Position numbers and translations under genes: made by a program. From contig JAPDOI010001755.1 in the NCBI GenBank assembly GCA_029168955.1, forward strand, positions 62,001 to 126,000: a stretch of 64,000 nucleotides of DNA, given 5' to 3'. Below the pieces are notes generated by a model. The model searched no databases and was not told the origin of the DNA. It saw only the letters and a program-made list of their open reading frames with translations. This stretch comes from Aplectana chamaeleonis. Its lineage: Eukaryota > Nematoda > Chromadorea > Rhabditida > Cosmocercidae. Positions 23,101 through 35,350 of the stretch are shown piece after piece (position 1 is the stretch's first letter; every line of letters begins with the position of its first letter).

Positions 23101-24889
23101 TGTCTTGACTAAAGGCCCCGAACTGGAATGCGGGATCTTTGAGCATGGTGAAATCAACAAATAATAGTAAAGCGAGAATCTCGGAACTAACGAGCAAAAT
23201 GCACACATATATGGTGCATAATCCATACGTGAACGGCCGCAAGCCAAAAGGTCTCTACGGAACACGCCAACAAAGCGGATTGACTTTCACGAAATCGTGC
23301 ATCAATTGAGCATTCAGTGACAAAAAAGTGGTGATCGATTTGATCAGCGTCAAGAAAACTGAAAACTTCTGCCTGCCATTCACATCTAAACAAAGGCATT
23401 GACCAAGGTGGCCTTGAATAACAGAGGGAATTCGCGGTTCGGTCAGCGGAGAATCAAAGGAAGGTCTGTTCTGAGAAGAGATTACTACCTTTATTTAGAC
23501 TACATATGTACCCACGTGGTGACCAGAACTCCCGTAATATCCGCTGAAGTAATAACTTAATTTCAATATAATTTACAAAAAGAAAGCAAAGAATAACAAC
23601 TGATGAGGGCATCACACAACCAACATTTTGTTCTTATGAGAAATGCTACAAATCGCATCAAGAGAATCAAGACAATAGTGAGGTAACTATGATCTCTAAA
23701 ATAGCAATAAGAACAACTCGGAAGACTTTATTTTGCGCGCCACCAAAGGCAGCGTAAAAGGCTGTGCAACGACTTTTTCTCACTGCAGCTTGCGCGCGCT
23801 GTCGTTTTTAGGGATCAACTTGAGCGCCATGACGCTGAAGCTTTCGCAGAGCCTCCAGAAAATCCAACAGATGCTTTCGCGCAGCTACTTAGTGGCGGAA
23901 AAAGTAGCAGTGTAACCTATGTGCGCTCGTTTGCCGCTGAATGGATCGACTAACTTATTCTTCGTCAGACTCATCTCCAATAATTTCTCGATGGACTTGG
24001 GGGGAATCGTAGAAAATCTCATTGCGCTGTCATCTAGTTCACACAGAGTTCCCCCCAATCTCGAGAGCTTTCTGTTGCTAGAAATTCTTGGAAATTTTTG
24101 AAGTGCTCGGTCATGGAGGATTCCGATCAAATAATTTGTGTTTTTGTATGCTTGGAGTGAACGGTGAATTTAGTCATCAGTCTACTACTCAGAACTCTGA
24201 TTTCAAGTTGTGGGCATGCTAAAAACCTCTTGGTTTGGTTCAAACTGCCTATGAATGGTTCTGTAGGTTGCAAAACCAGCTTCGATACCTCGCAGCCTGA
24301 ATTGAAGGCATCGTCAACGCGAATTTTCGCACTCCGCTTTTTAGCATCAATCTGAGCTCCTTTCTCAGTTGCGGAACATCTATGCCAAGTGAACATCTCT
24401 ATATATGAACGAAGTTTCGCCTTCCTAATTCAATAAGAAACGCAGAAATAGCCCGCTAAAAAAGTGGAATTATGACGTTCACTTCCGCCAGTAAGAACAG
24501 ATAAGCTAACGTTTGAAGCTCACGAGGGTGGTCAACATGTTTATGACAAGTGAACACCTCTTTCAGCGCAACTGGCAACAATTCCTATCCCCCGCCCACT
24601 GGACCCGGCACGTCCGCCTATTTCTCTATAATTCAACTGAGTTGAGATGTGAAACTTTGCACACGTATGTTTACTCAGGGATGATTTTAAAATTATGCGA
24701 GACAAGGGAAGGCAAAAGTTTTGCTTCAAAGGAAAGATTCGGCCATATCTTGACTTTTCCTAAATTTGGGCTAGATTGGTGGACCTGGACTGTGAAACAG
24801 ATCTAGAAGCTTTGTAAGCCATGAACCCTTAGTCAAGAAGAAAGGGGCCTGTAAGTAAAGATATACGGTTTTCACAGCATGATAAGCTC
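23101..24889. other. Unassigned sequence, gene-like frames on the minus strand
   Basis: Minus-strand frames at 24127-24396 and 23885-24130 lie end to end and have gene-like composition (for example RVDDAFNSGCEVSKLVLQPT and FSTIPPKSIEKLLEMSLTKN). They are in different frames, lack a recognised domain, and could be a decayed element. No firm call. Confidence 0.3.
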
Positions 24890-25166
24890 GTCAGCATACC
24901 GATGTTTCTACGACATGTGAGTGGTCGTTTCGCCGCCACGCGACGAGGTCACCGCAGTGGCGGCATTCTTGGCACTGATGGGAGACTATTTCAACCGCGG
25001 ATAATGGCTGTGAACGTGGACGGCACGCAAACTTTTGTGTTTAAGGGATTAGCTGCAATGGGTGAACGTATTTCCCTCGTTTTCGCACGCTTTTTGAGAT
25101 AGCCTGTGGCCTACGCTCCGATTTAGGGGAAAATCTCGAAACTGGATTCCTGCCCGGACCCTACCT
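24890..25166. mobile_element. TTAA-type family W fragment
   Basis: Ends TGCCCGGACCCTACCT before TCAA and shares CACCGCAGTGGCGGCATT-type blocks with 16090-16130 and the TTTTCGCACG block with 16285-16300. The left end was not found. Confidence 0.5.
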
Positions 25167-25696
25167 TCAAGTTGAGAAACTTCGTACCAGTTTTTCCCTA
25201 AGGTGCAAACAATAATGTTTGTCTTTCGGAACACACGATTTTCAAACCAAGTCGGATCTTCGTTGTTATTCACCAAAGTACGCGTCTTCGAAAAACTAAA
25301 ATGAGACAGAGTGGTAGCAAAGAAACCGTAAAGTGAGCGATGTAGTTACTTCGAAGCGAAGGTGTTGACGACAAGAAAGTGGTGTGACTACTCTAAAAAC
25401 CGATTTCTCCGTCAAACTTACACTCTAGCAAGAGCGCGAATTTTTTCCCTCGAAAGCGATCTATGGGTTGAAGTGTTTCTTCTGCTGGTTCCACTTAGTG
25501 AATTCGTGAGCTTTAAATCAACAGACCAGGCACTGCGGGTACGCTACAACGTAGTTCGTATTCAATACGGAGACTGTTGACATGCGCTCGATCTTCATCA
25601 GCTGGCATTATATTGAAGAAAACAATTGTTCTTTGGGTGGTAAGTCGGGAACAGAATACTCAGGGAACATGGAGACACTTTTCATCACAGAGTTAA
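25167..25696. other. Unassigned sequence
   Basis: No gene or complete element recognised. Confidence 0.4.
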
Positions 25697-25905
25697 AGGC
25701 AGGGTTCACGATAGAAAAAAAGGGTGTTGTGCTAACCTCATGGAAGGTGAATCTGACCATGACAAAAAGTGGGAATAAGTGGAAAATCAGATAAAAAAAC
25801 GGCAAGGAACAAGTAAGAACGACTAATTGCCATGTCTGCCTGAGCCAACTACAGAAATTTTCAATTTGTTTATTTTGCCGTTTTTTGTTTTGCTCTCAAA
25901 GTACT
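25697..25905. mobile_element. TTAA-bounded repeat with only a left end
   Basis: Begins AGGCAGGGTTCACGATAG after TTAA (25693-25696). The next TTAA, at 25906-25909, belongs to the following element; no matching right end is seen. Confidence 0.45.
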
Positions 25906-25909
25906 TTAA

Positions 25910-26205
25910 GGCAGTGTTCACGATGAATATTATAGTCGAGTTCGACTCAAAATAGGGTTGTTTGGTCTACCTCTATCGCTATCGAATAGTGAAGAAAGAG
26001 CAAAGAAAAGCGCCTAGAATAAGCTAAAATAGATTCTGTAAGTACAGGTTCAGGGCGCGCACGAGCTTAGACGCCCTGCTAGTTCCCGCAAGCGCGCGCT
26101 GATGGCGAAATGTGTGCGAATCTATCAGTCTGGGCGTGGCGGAGTCGCTTGGCAATTTTTTTTGGCAAAAAAAGCATTCCTGGCTCGTTCTCTGCCGTTC
26201 TTTCG
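25910..26205. mobile_element. TTAA-type family F, left part
   Basis: Begins GGCAGTGTTCACGATGAATA after TTAA and matches 6245-6540 through GAGTTCGACTCAAAA, CGCAAGCGCGCGCTGAT and GGAGTCGCTTGGC. The right half diverges, so it is truncated or rearranged. Confidence 0.55.
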
Positions 26206-29200
26206 ACACTGGGAGTTTTGATTTTCTTAAAGCGAGTCTTACACAATGGTTTTACGAAACAATAGATTCAAATCCTAACATTATCGAAACCTGCATATTT
26301 CCACTTCAAAATGACCCATATGAACCGATCAGACGGTCATGACAGCGAAATTTTGTAAAAATTTGAACTAGTGTCGATGAGAATTGCAGAAGGAAATGCA
26401 CATTTTCGACGAAATTTCGAAGTCGGCAAGACTTTTCCCACATACCACTGCATTCGCCTCACCGAAAGAATCATGAAAATTCCCTTGGGAATTCAGTTCA
26501 TCGATTTCGAAGACAGTTATAGCGATGCGGCGCCCTATGCGCGCAAAAAGCCCCTCGAAACGCTGTTCCTTGCAAAAAAATTGCTCGGTACTGTAGCTGG
26601 CAACTACATAAAAACAAAATGAAACACGACAGAAGAAGCATTTATGAAAATCCCGTTGACTGGGGGCGAGTGGACTCTCGGAATTTAATTGTTCTAACTT
26701 GTTCCTGGCCATTTTCTCTCTCCAAATGTCTCATATTTTCACTTTTGTGATGACCAGATCAACCTCCTCATGAGGTTAACACGACAATCGTTTTTATAGC
26801 AAACCATGCCTTAAACGAGAAACCAAGAACGAGGAAACTTAACTGAATCACAAAATAAGAGCGTTACTTTAAGGTCAGAACTAAACGGGCTGAGCCTCAC
26901 GCGCGGAGCGAGCATATCTAACCTCGGCGTGATTATCAACGAGACTTTGCGTTCCCCATTGGAAGTTGACACAAACTCGGTGCCCCTATTTTTTAGCATA
27001 TGACACAGAGTTTGCGCCAACATTCAATAGTGAGCGCAAAGTCCCATTAGGATCCATGCCGACGTTATGTTTGTGCGTGACCTCACATTTCGGTCCACCT
27101 TTGCAGAGCTATATGTAATACGCAAGCTTTTTTGCGGAGCAATATATGACGCTTCTCAACGGGTCAACAATGTTCGAGTCGATGGAAAAAAATCAGAAAA
27201 CTAGGTATGAGTGACGCTGTTGTTTCAAGGAAAACCAGTTTCAGTATGAAGAGAAGCGGAGAGTGGCGCTTCGGCGACATCGGCGCCGCACCCGTAATCG
27301 GTCATAGCCATACTGACTTTGAATCTCTTCATCAGGACAACTAATCGATTTCAGAAGAAGGAAAGGATATTCACAAAAAAGCGACACAATACCAGGAACG
27401 TATAAATTTGATAAGACAGTATGTACAAACGTGGTTTTTCGGAAATACATGAGCCATCCCTTGTGATATCGAATGACGATGAAGCCATTAAAAAGCCGTA
27501 ATGAACTTCTATCCTGTTGGGTGGCTCGTAAGGATGGACTTACAACGAATATCGATTTTCTGTTCCACGCTGATAACCTATCGAGTTCACGAATTCTTCG
27601 CCAACGACAAAAATCCACTCTCCATTTGATAAGAAACTAAAAACTAGACGTTGTCGAGAGCGATCAATCAATTCGATGACTAATATCCGATTTCAAATAG
27701 TGTTAAATACAGAAGCACAAATAGGAATTTCAGGTATTATGCTCCTGAACCCAACAGGTACGATTATCAATAGGAACAGCATATAGCATTGGGGAGGTTC
27801 GAAAGAGTTTCACGTATCAGTGTTTTCTTGAAAGAGGCCCATCACGACTGTCGACCCAATCATTCGTCTAGGATTTTCGACAGCACAATTTTGACCCTGC
27901 GAAAAAAAGAGATTATTTCGCCTTTACGCTCAAACATCACTGAACAAAACGCTTATAAGTTGCCATCATCACAAAATTCTCACTGTAAGCAATACTGATC
28001 ATACCCGATTGATAAAATGAGGGGATAAGAGAGATGGAGAGCGGTATTTTTCATTCATACACCGTCTTTCTCCAGAGATATGCGGCTGAAACTTGGAACA
28101 GACTAGGGAGTAAGGAAACAGCCTCGCCGGTGATAAAGATATAACGATATCGGGCCCTAAGCATGGAAAACTGTGGAAAGAAAAACTACCACAATTCCGC
28201 GAGAGTTTTGTGTCGATGGCAAATTATAAACTTGTAACTGAACAAAGTGACTCGAAGCTTCAATGCATTCCCATAAGGGGGCTCTTTTTCCCAGTATATC
28301 AGACAGCATCAGAACAAGAGCTTTTACCTGCTCATTTCTCACTGGAACGATGAGTCAGTGGAACAAATTTGATTTGATTCGTTCAGGTTGGCGCGATGCT
28401 CTTCATTCCAGGCTTTTATTGTCGACTTCTTCCAGGAACCAGCTTCAAATTGATTGATGATCTATGTTGCCTTACAAAAAACTACCCAAACGATAGGGTA
28501 AACATTTGTGGCAGCCTAACCAGCATCATTCGTTGTTTCCTTTCTTTGTTAATTTCTCTAACATCGAGAAACTCCGTCATGCATATTTTCATTCAGCCTC
28601 TTCTCTAAACATCCATGAATGGAGATTTTTCACAGAATTTCGGGGTCAGTTTTTTTTTTGTTTTCCTTCTGTCATCGTTTTAGTTTTGACGATCTAGAAT
28701 CTAGAAGAGATCGCTCCGGGAACATGAATGTCTAGAATTTCCAAACCATCCCGTACCCCAGATAGAGTTGGTTCAGGGCTTCCAACAATGATTTTCAACA
28801 CATTCCGAGTTATCTGTAAAAGATTCAAGAGCTTTCACAATTGTTTCCTGGAACTGTCTGTCTGAACGGATGTTGGCACCCTGTCTGCAAATGAAGGAAT
28901 TGAGGTGACGATGGCCGCTTCTACGCAACGTAAAAATCAGAGCTTTCGAGTTTAGCGAGATGCCTGATACAAGTGGGGGCTTGTTTTCTATCAAAGCTAG
29001 CTATGCAGCAGACCAACAGTTTGTGTAGGGGGTGACGGTGAACTTGCCTTTCTTATGTCCGTCTTCCTTTGGCTGTCGGTCAGGTGGGATGTGTCTTCTT
29101 TAGGCTATTGCCGGCTTGAGTTCTTCTTTCCGGCTGGTTGTCAGGTTACTTCTTTCTCTTGGCTCGGTGTCGATTTCTTCTTTCTGATCACTGCCAGCTA

Positions 29201-29878
29201 CTCCTCCAGTTCTGTGCATGTTATCCGATCTTGAAGTAGAGTTTCAACTACAGGTCGCAGTGGGAAGATATTCAAGACATCCTTCATCCGATAATATATC
29301 TCAAGTGCAGCAAAACTTCTTTATTGACCAGAAGGGTATGTACACTACGCAGAGTAGCGGTTCATTTTGAAACTGGAGGTTTTTTGGAGCTTCTCTGCTA
29401 TTATCCCTTACCTCAAGAATTTGCCCACTCAAAAGCAGAAAAATAAGACACCGTTTTTTGCGCGTACGGTGCCTTCAACCATAAGGTCGTAGTTATACAA
29501 CGGCGGGACGCTGCGGAAATAGCAAGACAGCTGCCAATTATGTGTGTCCTAACTGTGCTGAGACATGTCAAAAGGACGAGTTCTCCCCATAACAACGCGT
29601 CGGAAGCCCGCACCGAGCAGGTATACGCGCCGCGGCACTGTACACTGTATCCTTGCGGGACCTACCCTGTTGGACATTTGCCAATTTCCATTAGCTGATT
29701 ATTTTTGAAATCTAAACTTGCTAAAATATCACCAGAACGATCTAACGAGCACTGTTATGACAAGAGCAATAGATCTCTAGTGACTTTCTGCAATATACAA
29801 GTGATAGAGACGTGAATTGTCGATAGAATACAATTTAAACGCCCGGGAATTTTTAGTCTGCAATATTGCGTCAGATAC
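26206..29878. other. Unassigned sequence with scattered repeats
   Basis: No gene identified. The minus frame at 27241-27618 (125 codons) has no recognised domain. About 28040-28140 resembles about 53690-53800 (ACCGTC/TTCTCCAG block and the GCACC/GCCTCGCCGGTGATAAAGAT type end), a dispersed repeat pair. The TTAA-type end near 29465 is noted under 2964-5750. Confidence 0.35.
26921..27064. repeat. Hairpin repeat, family H copy 2
   Basis: Arms GACTTTGCGTTCCCCATTGG and CATTCAATAGTGAGCGCAAAGT, with the inner CACAAACTCGGTGCCCC pairing with ACACAGAGTTTGCGCC. Same architecture as 19401-19544. Confidence 0.6.
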
Positions 29879-30217
29879 TCAGCCAGTAGCAGGCCCGGAG
29901 AGCAACCGATCCCGCCCCTCCCCGCCCACTGCGACCGAAACGCAGAGCAGTTGATATTCGAACTTGCGGTGCGTTTCGGTTGTATCTGCAACGTGCAGTG
30001 CGTTCAGGTTGCTCTCCGAGCCACATGCGTTGACCGACGCGCGCATTTCGAAATCGGATGAATCAATTGAAACAAGGAAGAGCATCTGGGCTGCCTGCGA
30101 TTTTTGAGCGGGATTCTCACTGTTTTTCTTGTAGGGCTTGTAATTGATTTCCTCTGCTCCATTTGCGCTCAACATTAGACCATCGTAGAATTCACTATAT
30201 TCTTCATATTTGTGCAA
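29879..30217 (-). CDS. Open frame of 112 codons, unknown
   Basis: Starts MHKYEEYSEFYDGLMLSANG and continues with acidic and polar composition, including NPAQKSQAAQMLFLVSIDSS. The last third overlaps a GC-rich palindromic patch (GAAACGCA/TGCGTTTCGG) and is likely non-coding. No domain recognised and no introns assigned. It could be a real exon or a chance frame. Confidence 0.25.
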   Translation of the reverse strand: MHKYEEYSEFYDGLMLSANGAEEINYKPYKKNSENPAQKSQAAQMLFLVSIDSSDFEMRASVNACGSESNLNALHVADTTETHRKFEYQLLCVSVAVGGEGRDRLLSGPATG

Positions 30218-30680
30218 TATTTAGACTGTATTCAAAAAATAAACGTTAACATGACTTTCCGAACGCAGTTTGCAAATACTCATGGAGGGATTATTTCGGA
30301 TTTATTTAATCATTTCGAAAAAAAATGAGAAAAACGAATCGCTCGGATATTTAAATTTATTTCAATGTATATTTAAATTTATATTTGAATTTTAATGCTT
30401 GGAATAAATATGTGCCATGCATACTTTCTATTGTTAGCTTTGATTCGTTCAACGAGATCATTAGAAAGACTGAGAAAGTGGCGGTTGTTATGAATACCTA
30501 ATAATTTCAGAGAAATATATCTAATAGTTGGAGAAAATCAGGTGAAATCAGAAGATTAATTGGTGAAGTTGTCAGGGAAGTTGTGACGGAATCGAAATTT
30601 TAAGCAGGGGAAAGTGTATTAAGCTGAAAGGTATTTCATAATCAGCACTAGCTTAGAAAAGGGACAATTCAGGGTCACAT

Positions 30681-31976
30681 ACAATACCCGCGCTAAGTTT
30701 TGTAAAAACGGGGAGCATTTGTTACTTCGTAAATGAGTAGCCGAATTGCGACGTTAATTCGTGCACCAACTGTGCTATTCGGATATTTTTACAAAGTTCT
30801 AAAGATTCATCTTTATATGTTATCATCCCTATACATACCGGACAAAGTCACTGCTGCTGGCCCGACTGCTCTCCTTCCTTCGCAATCGCCCTGGGTGCGT
30901 ATCAGTTTAAAGAGGCTCTTGAGATACAGAGCCCGCCCGGGAATGGATATCCAGTTGCGTGCCTAGGCGGTAGTAGATTTTACTGCGGTCAAGTGGGTCA
31001 GCAGTACTGGTGAGATATATTAAGTCCAACATATGAATCAATTCTATCACTCAGATTACATTTCAATAATAGCGCGTTTACCGCTAGAATTTCGTTGCTC
31101 ATCGGCTACTAATTTATTTTCTTCTGTCTTGTGGCCAATCATGTTTTACTATCTCTCTGTTTTTATAACGATTTTATTTGTAATTGGCTATAATAAATAA
31201 TAATAAATAATAATAATTTGCCAAACTTGGCAAAAAAGGGTCCGATGCTTGTAACTTTTTGAACAAGTGCTTTTTTGGATTCTGAAAACGTTACCATATT
31301 CACTTCTCTAATTCGTATCTAACAATGTATTTTGTGAACCGAAATTCCCTAAAATCGCTTTGTTTTTGAATGAATTTGTTTTTGCTGTCGTTTTTCAAAA
31401 ACGTCGCGCGCGGCAAGGCGCGGCGGAACTTTGAGTAGTAATTGCACAAGTAATAGGAGAGCAATCTCCACGTTTTCTTCATGTACTAGATGGAGGTGGG
31501 GCAGGATTGAGATTTGTGCAGGTAGAACTTCAGAAATCCTTCATTAAACACGTTTGCGAACCTCCTGAAAAGTCTGACTTGTGTTGGGCAAACCCTAAAT
31601 TGTTAAACGAAGGAGTTGGGAAATTCTACCTGCACAAATCTCAAGAATGTTCCACCTTCATCTAGAACATGAGGCAAACGTGGAGATTGCTCTTCCATTA
31701 TTTGTACCACTACTACTCAAAGTTTCCCCGCACCTTGCCGCCCGCGACGTTTTTGAAAAACGACCGCAAAATCAAATTCATTCAAAAACAAAGCGATTTC
31801 AGGGATCTTCGTTTAACAAGATACAATATTAGATGGGAATTTGAGCTGTGAATACGATAGCGTTTTCAGAATCCAAAAAAAGGACTTGCTCAAAAAAGTT
31901 ACAAGCCTCGGACGCTTTTTTGCCAAGTTTGGCAAATGCTCCCCGTTTTTACAAAACTTAGCGCGGTTATTGTAAA
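30681..31976. repeat. Palindromic element, split by an insertion
   Basis: The outer ends CGCGCTAAGTTTTGTAAAAA (left) and TTTTTACAAAACTTAGCGCG (right) pair. The arms continue from 31221 and 31938 inward through CAAACTTGGCAAAAAAG, CAAGGCGCGGCGGAAC and TTCTACCTGCACAAATCTCA. The left arm is interrupted at 30721/31216. Confidence 0.75.
30722..31215 (+). mobile_element. Retroposon-like insertion with an AT-rich repeat tail
   Basis: Comparison with the unbroken right arm shows that about 494 bp were inserted after GGGGAGCATTTG. ATTTG is present on both sides (30717-30721 and 31216-31220). The right end is a TAATAAATAATAATAA tail, as seen in RTE-like non-LTR elements and their SINEs. The 77-codon frame inside is unrecognised. 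Confidence 0.55.
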
Positions 31977-33564
31977 TCCAAGGAAATTCAGTAGGGTGGG
32001 GGAATTCGGTGAATGTGGGGGAATCGTTGGATTCTTCCTTGAAAAATCGATTAGCTTGAATGGGTGGGATAATCGATTAGCGAAGCGTCTGAACCACGTC
32101 GCTGTATAGATTTTTGCAACTGTGTTGCTAAAATCGGTTCATAGAAAGCGCCCGGGGCGCAGCCATGTACGCTGTATGATGTATTGTGACGTCATCAGCC
32201 GACAGTTGCGCTCAGGGCGCTGCGTGAATCAATCTCGTCGGTAGCACCCGGAGCGCAACGCATGCGGCCTGGATCGCAACATATGTGGCCCGGAAAATGC
32301 CAAATTTGTCACCCTGAGCGCAACATGGACGTGGCTCCGGGTGCATTCCGGGTGGGCTCAGGGCCTGCTATCGTCTGAGTACGTCAAAGGCGCAACATCG
32401 CAGACGAGTCCCTGATCCACGCAGCAAGCGGCGGCAATGTCATCGCCGGACGTTTTCATTCCCCTGTTGTATAAGCTCTGATACATCCCTAGTGACCTGC
32501 TGATTTTGACTACCACCAGCAGCGGAGCGGTGGGCCTCGGTGAAATATAACTAGTGAAAAGGAGGTTTCGACGAAGAAGCCACCGCTCCGCGCTGTTATA
32601 ACCGAAAACATGAGTTCACTTGGAATGAAACAGAGTCTAAATACGGTCTAAGGGTCGGGATCTGTCTCAGCGCTTTGTTAGCGGGCAGTCTGCATCCCTT
32701 TATCACTATCGCTTCTTTTATTTTCCTCTCCACGGTGTCCGAACTGTTTCTATGTAAGCTGCTGGCAATGATTTTTGGTACTGCATCGCCAACGTGGCGA
32801 TAGAGTCCGATGTCCAAAAAGTCACTGCATAATAAGAGTTTGGTGAGCATAATGCTCTTGAGCGGCGTTCAGAGTTTTCGTGGGGCGACGCAATGACACA
32901 AGTAAGTGCGACGCGAGCATCGCGTCGCGTAGGAATTCAGCTGTGGACGCTGAGCGCACGCTGGGCGATTACGTGCAATGGCGTACACACGCAGTTTTTC
33001 GTGAACAAGCAACAGCAATTTCTTGTTAACTTAGCAACAGTTTTTAGTTTTTGTTTGAGTGCAGGTTCTCCTAAAGATGGATCCGATTGTTTTCGTTGCG
33101 ACATCTGGGGTGATAGTAATCTTGTCTTTCAACGCGGGTGAACCACGCGCTCTTGACCGTTGGTTGACCACGAATCAGCCACAGCTTGGCCGTGAGCTTA
33201 CCACCTCTGTAACAAGGATCAGCATTATAATTCAATGTAAAGTATCTGTTACTTGGAACAACACAACCACTACACATTAAGTCATGTAAACAGCGACGGA
33301 TGAATCCGCAGTCTCTTTTGATCCTTTAATTCGAAGAAGTTCGTTGACGTTTTTCGAGGCCACAGCAAACGATTTGATCCCCTGGATCATTATAATTGCA
33401 GGGCAGCACATGGAGAATCGGAGACGACTATGAAATTTCATCAATTTTAAGGCTATTAAACGGGAAAACAACATCATATTGTACATTTTATCGCAGCTGC
33501 TTATTTGTACTATATTATCTGTATAGGGCATGATTAATAAACACCGAAGAAGCATCTACTCTTT
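31977..33564. other. Unassigned sequence
   Basis: Includes a GC-rich stretch (32140-32420) with repeated GCGCCCGG/CGGAGCGCAAC motifs. A possible exon at about 33064-33140 (+) reads MDPIVFVATSGVIVILSFNA after an acceptor TGAGTGCAG, like a signal anchor, with a GGTGAAC donor. The minus frame at 33071-33277 has a CSGC/DPC cysteine pattern. Neither is supported enough to call. Confidence 0.3.
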
Positions 33565-33637
33565 CTTTTCACTTAATCTTAAGTTCTTTTCACTTAATCT
33601 TAAGACTACAAACTACATCTTTTCACTTAATCTTAAG
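33565..33637 (+). repeat. Three copies of a 19-bp repeat
   Basis: CTTTTCACTTAATCTTAAG occurs exactly at 33565-33583, 33586-33604 and 33619-33637, with unequal spacers. Confidence 0.9.
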
Positions 33638-33846
33638 TTACAAACCACAAATTGGTAACGTATTATTCATGTTTACTTTGGTATTCTTTGTTTCTACATA
33701 GTGCGAGAAAAAGAAATTTGAAAAGTGTGCATTTTTGAAAAAAAACAGAGCTGGAAAACGAGTTGTGTTAACCGCTCGCAAAAAGTCCTTCATAGGATTT
33801 TTTGCGAGACCGTTCTTCGTCTCTCCACTGCAGACGTATTTCTCAC

Positions 33847-33940
33847 CGTCTGTCAGAAGATCTTCAACCGTTGGTCTCATATGTTCGCCACAGAGTGAAA
33901 CTTCATTGAAAAACTGCTCAGTGACCACGCAATTTTTCAT
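33847..33940 (-). CDS. Candidate first exon, unknown
   Basis: ATG at 33940 opens 31 codons (MKNCVVTEQFFNEVSLCGEH, then MRPTVEDLLTD) ending one base before a strong GTGAGA donor (33846-33841). Composition is gene-like, but no partner exon or family is recognised. Confidence 0.25.
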
Positions 33941-34581
33941 TTCAAAACAGAAGCAGCAGTTTCTAAGCTAAGATTTTCGTCTTCTTCCACTTCCAATCTC
34001 TAGAGCAAGCTGCTTTCGTCAGCAGTGTTGAAGAATAAACTTCTCTCATGCCTTATTTGCTGCCATACGAGCTGGTGATCAGCTACCCACTGACCGCGTG
34101 GTAACCACCCGCTTAGAGGCGGGTAACTTGCGGCCACCATGCAGATTACTACCACCCCTGGCTAGGTTAATCAAAAACACCAAAGAAAACCAGCAACGAG
34201 CTTGCCTCCACGCGACGACCTTCGACGCGGAGCGATCACCATTTGAGGGTCAAATCCAATGTATCGGGCCACTGAACACCTAGCGTTGACGCGAAGCGAT
34301 GTCTCTTGATCAAGACGTAGGCTAATTAAATATAACGTAGCGTCACGCCGCGACTGAACTCTGAACGCCCCATAAGGTCTAGTGCATACTTTGTCGCTGG
34401 TGTGACGGCGTCGCCACAGCAGAGAGTCCTCGGCGACGTAATCAGTCGTATACAGATCACGTACAATTGCTTATGACACAATACTGCGTACACTACCAGA
34501 ATATTCACCTATGATTCGTTTGACTGAGTGCGTATCATTTTATTCTGTTTCCATCATTGAATTGCATTGGTTGCTCTCCCA

Positions 34582-34757
34582 GGGAGGGGACACTTGGCTA
34601 GTGCACTTGACCACGCCCATTTTTCCGCGCCGTAACAACTCTCCCGATTTTGGAAGGGGAGGAAAACCCTGGGTTGGTGCTAAAATTGCGCGGCGGCTGG
34701 CATGGAAAAAAAATTGGCGTGGCCAAGTGCGCTGACCAAGTGCTCCCCCCCACCTCG
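34582..34757. mobile_element. MITE, family Z copy 1
   Basis: The arms carry CACTTGACCACGCCCATTTT and AATTGGCGTGGCCAAGTG, with G-rich/C-rich tips (GGAGGGGACACTTGG and CCAAGTGCTCCCCCC). Two further copies lie at 44738-44872 and 51084-51240. About 175 bp and non-coding. Confidence 0.7.
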
Positions 34758-35350
34758 CTAGGATACCACCTTGCACTTTTTCTATTCTTATATATTTATA
34801 TTTACATATTATTTGAATAAAATTGTACATTATCAGAAAATTAAAATATAGTAATATTCCATACAACTTTATACATAATAGCACATGCCATTTTAACATT
34901 ATGCTCCACGGTTTTGTCAGTTCTTCGTTTTCTTATTTGTATATTTTTCCAGTCGGTTTTCTGGAGCTATTCCCCTTTTTCTGCTCTAATTTGATGATAA
35001 AAATTTTAAAAAAAACCTTCGCGAAAATCGTTTTTCATTGGGTTCCTTTGTGTGCTGAACAGGTGTTAAACGAACGAGAAATCAGAGAAATGCAAATCCC
35101 GTATTGCCCATAGCCTCTATTCTACACGAACTCCCGATGAAAACACGAAACAAATAAGTTCCAAGCCGTCTGGAATTCGAAAAATATCAAAGCATTCTGC
35201 CTCGGAAGAAGACTGGTTGTCGGCCGAGTCGCTGTGTCGCAGTGAAGTGCACGACGACCCAATACCCCATTCAGCTGACGCTGAACAAAGGGCAGAATGT
35301 GAAATAGTGTAGATTAGTCGAGACACCTTCGCGCGTAGCAGCTTCCACTA
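34758..35350. other. Unassigned sequence
   Basis: AT-rich, no gene recognised. The mariner target TA is at 35349-35350. Confidence 0.4.

Noticed and set aside
35117..35326. 69-codon minus frame next to the mariner element
   Set aside because: No domain, no splice support, and outside the mariner borders.
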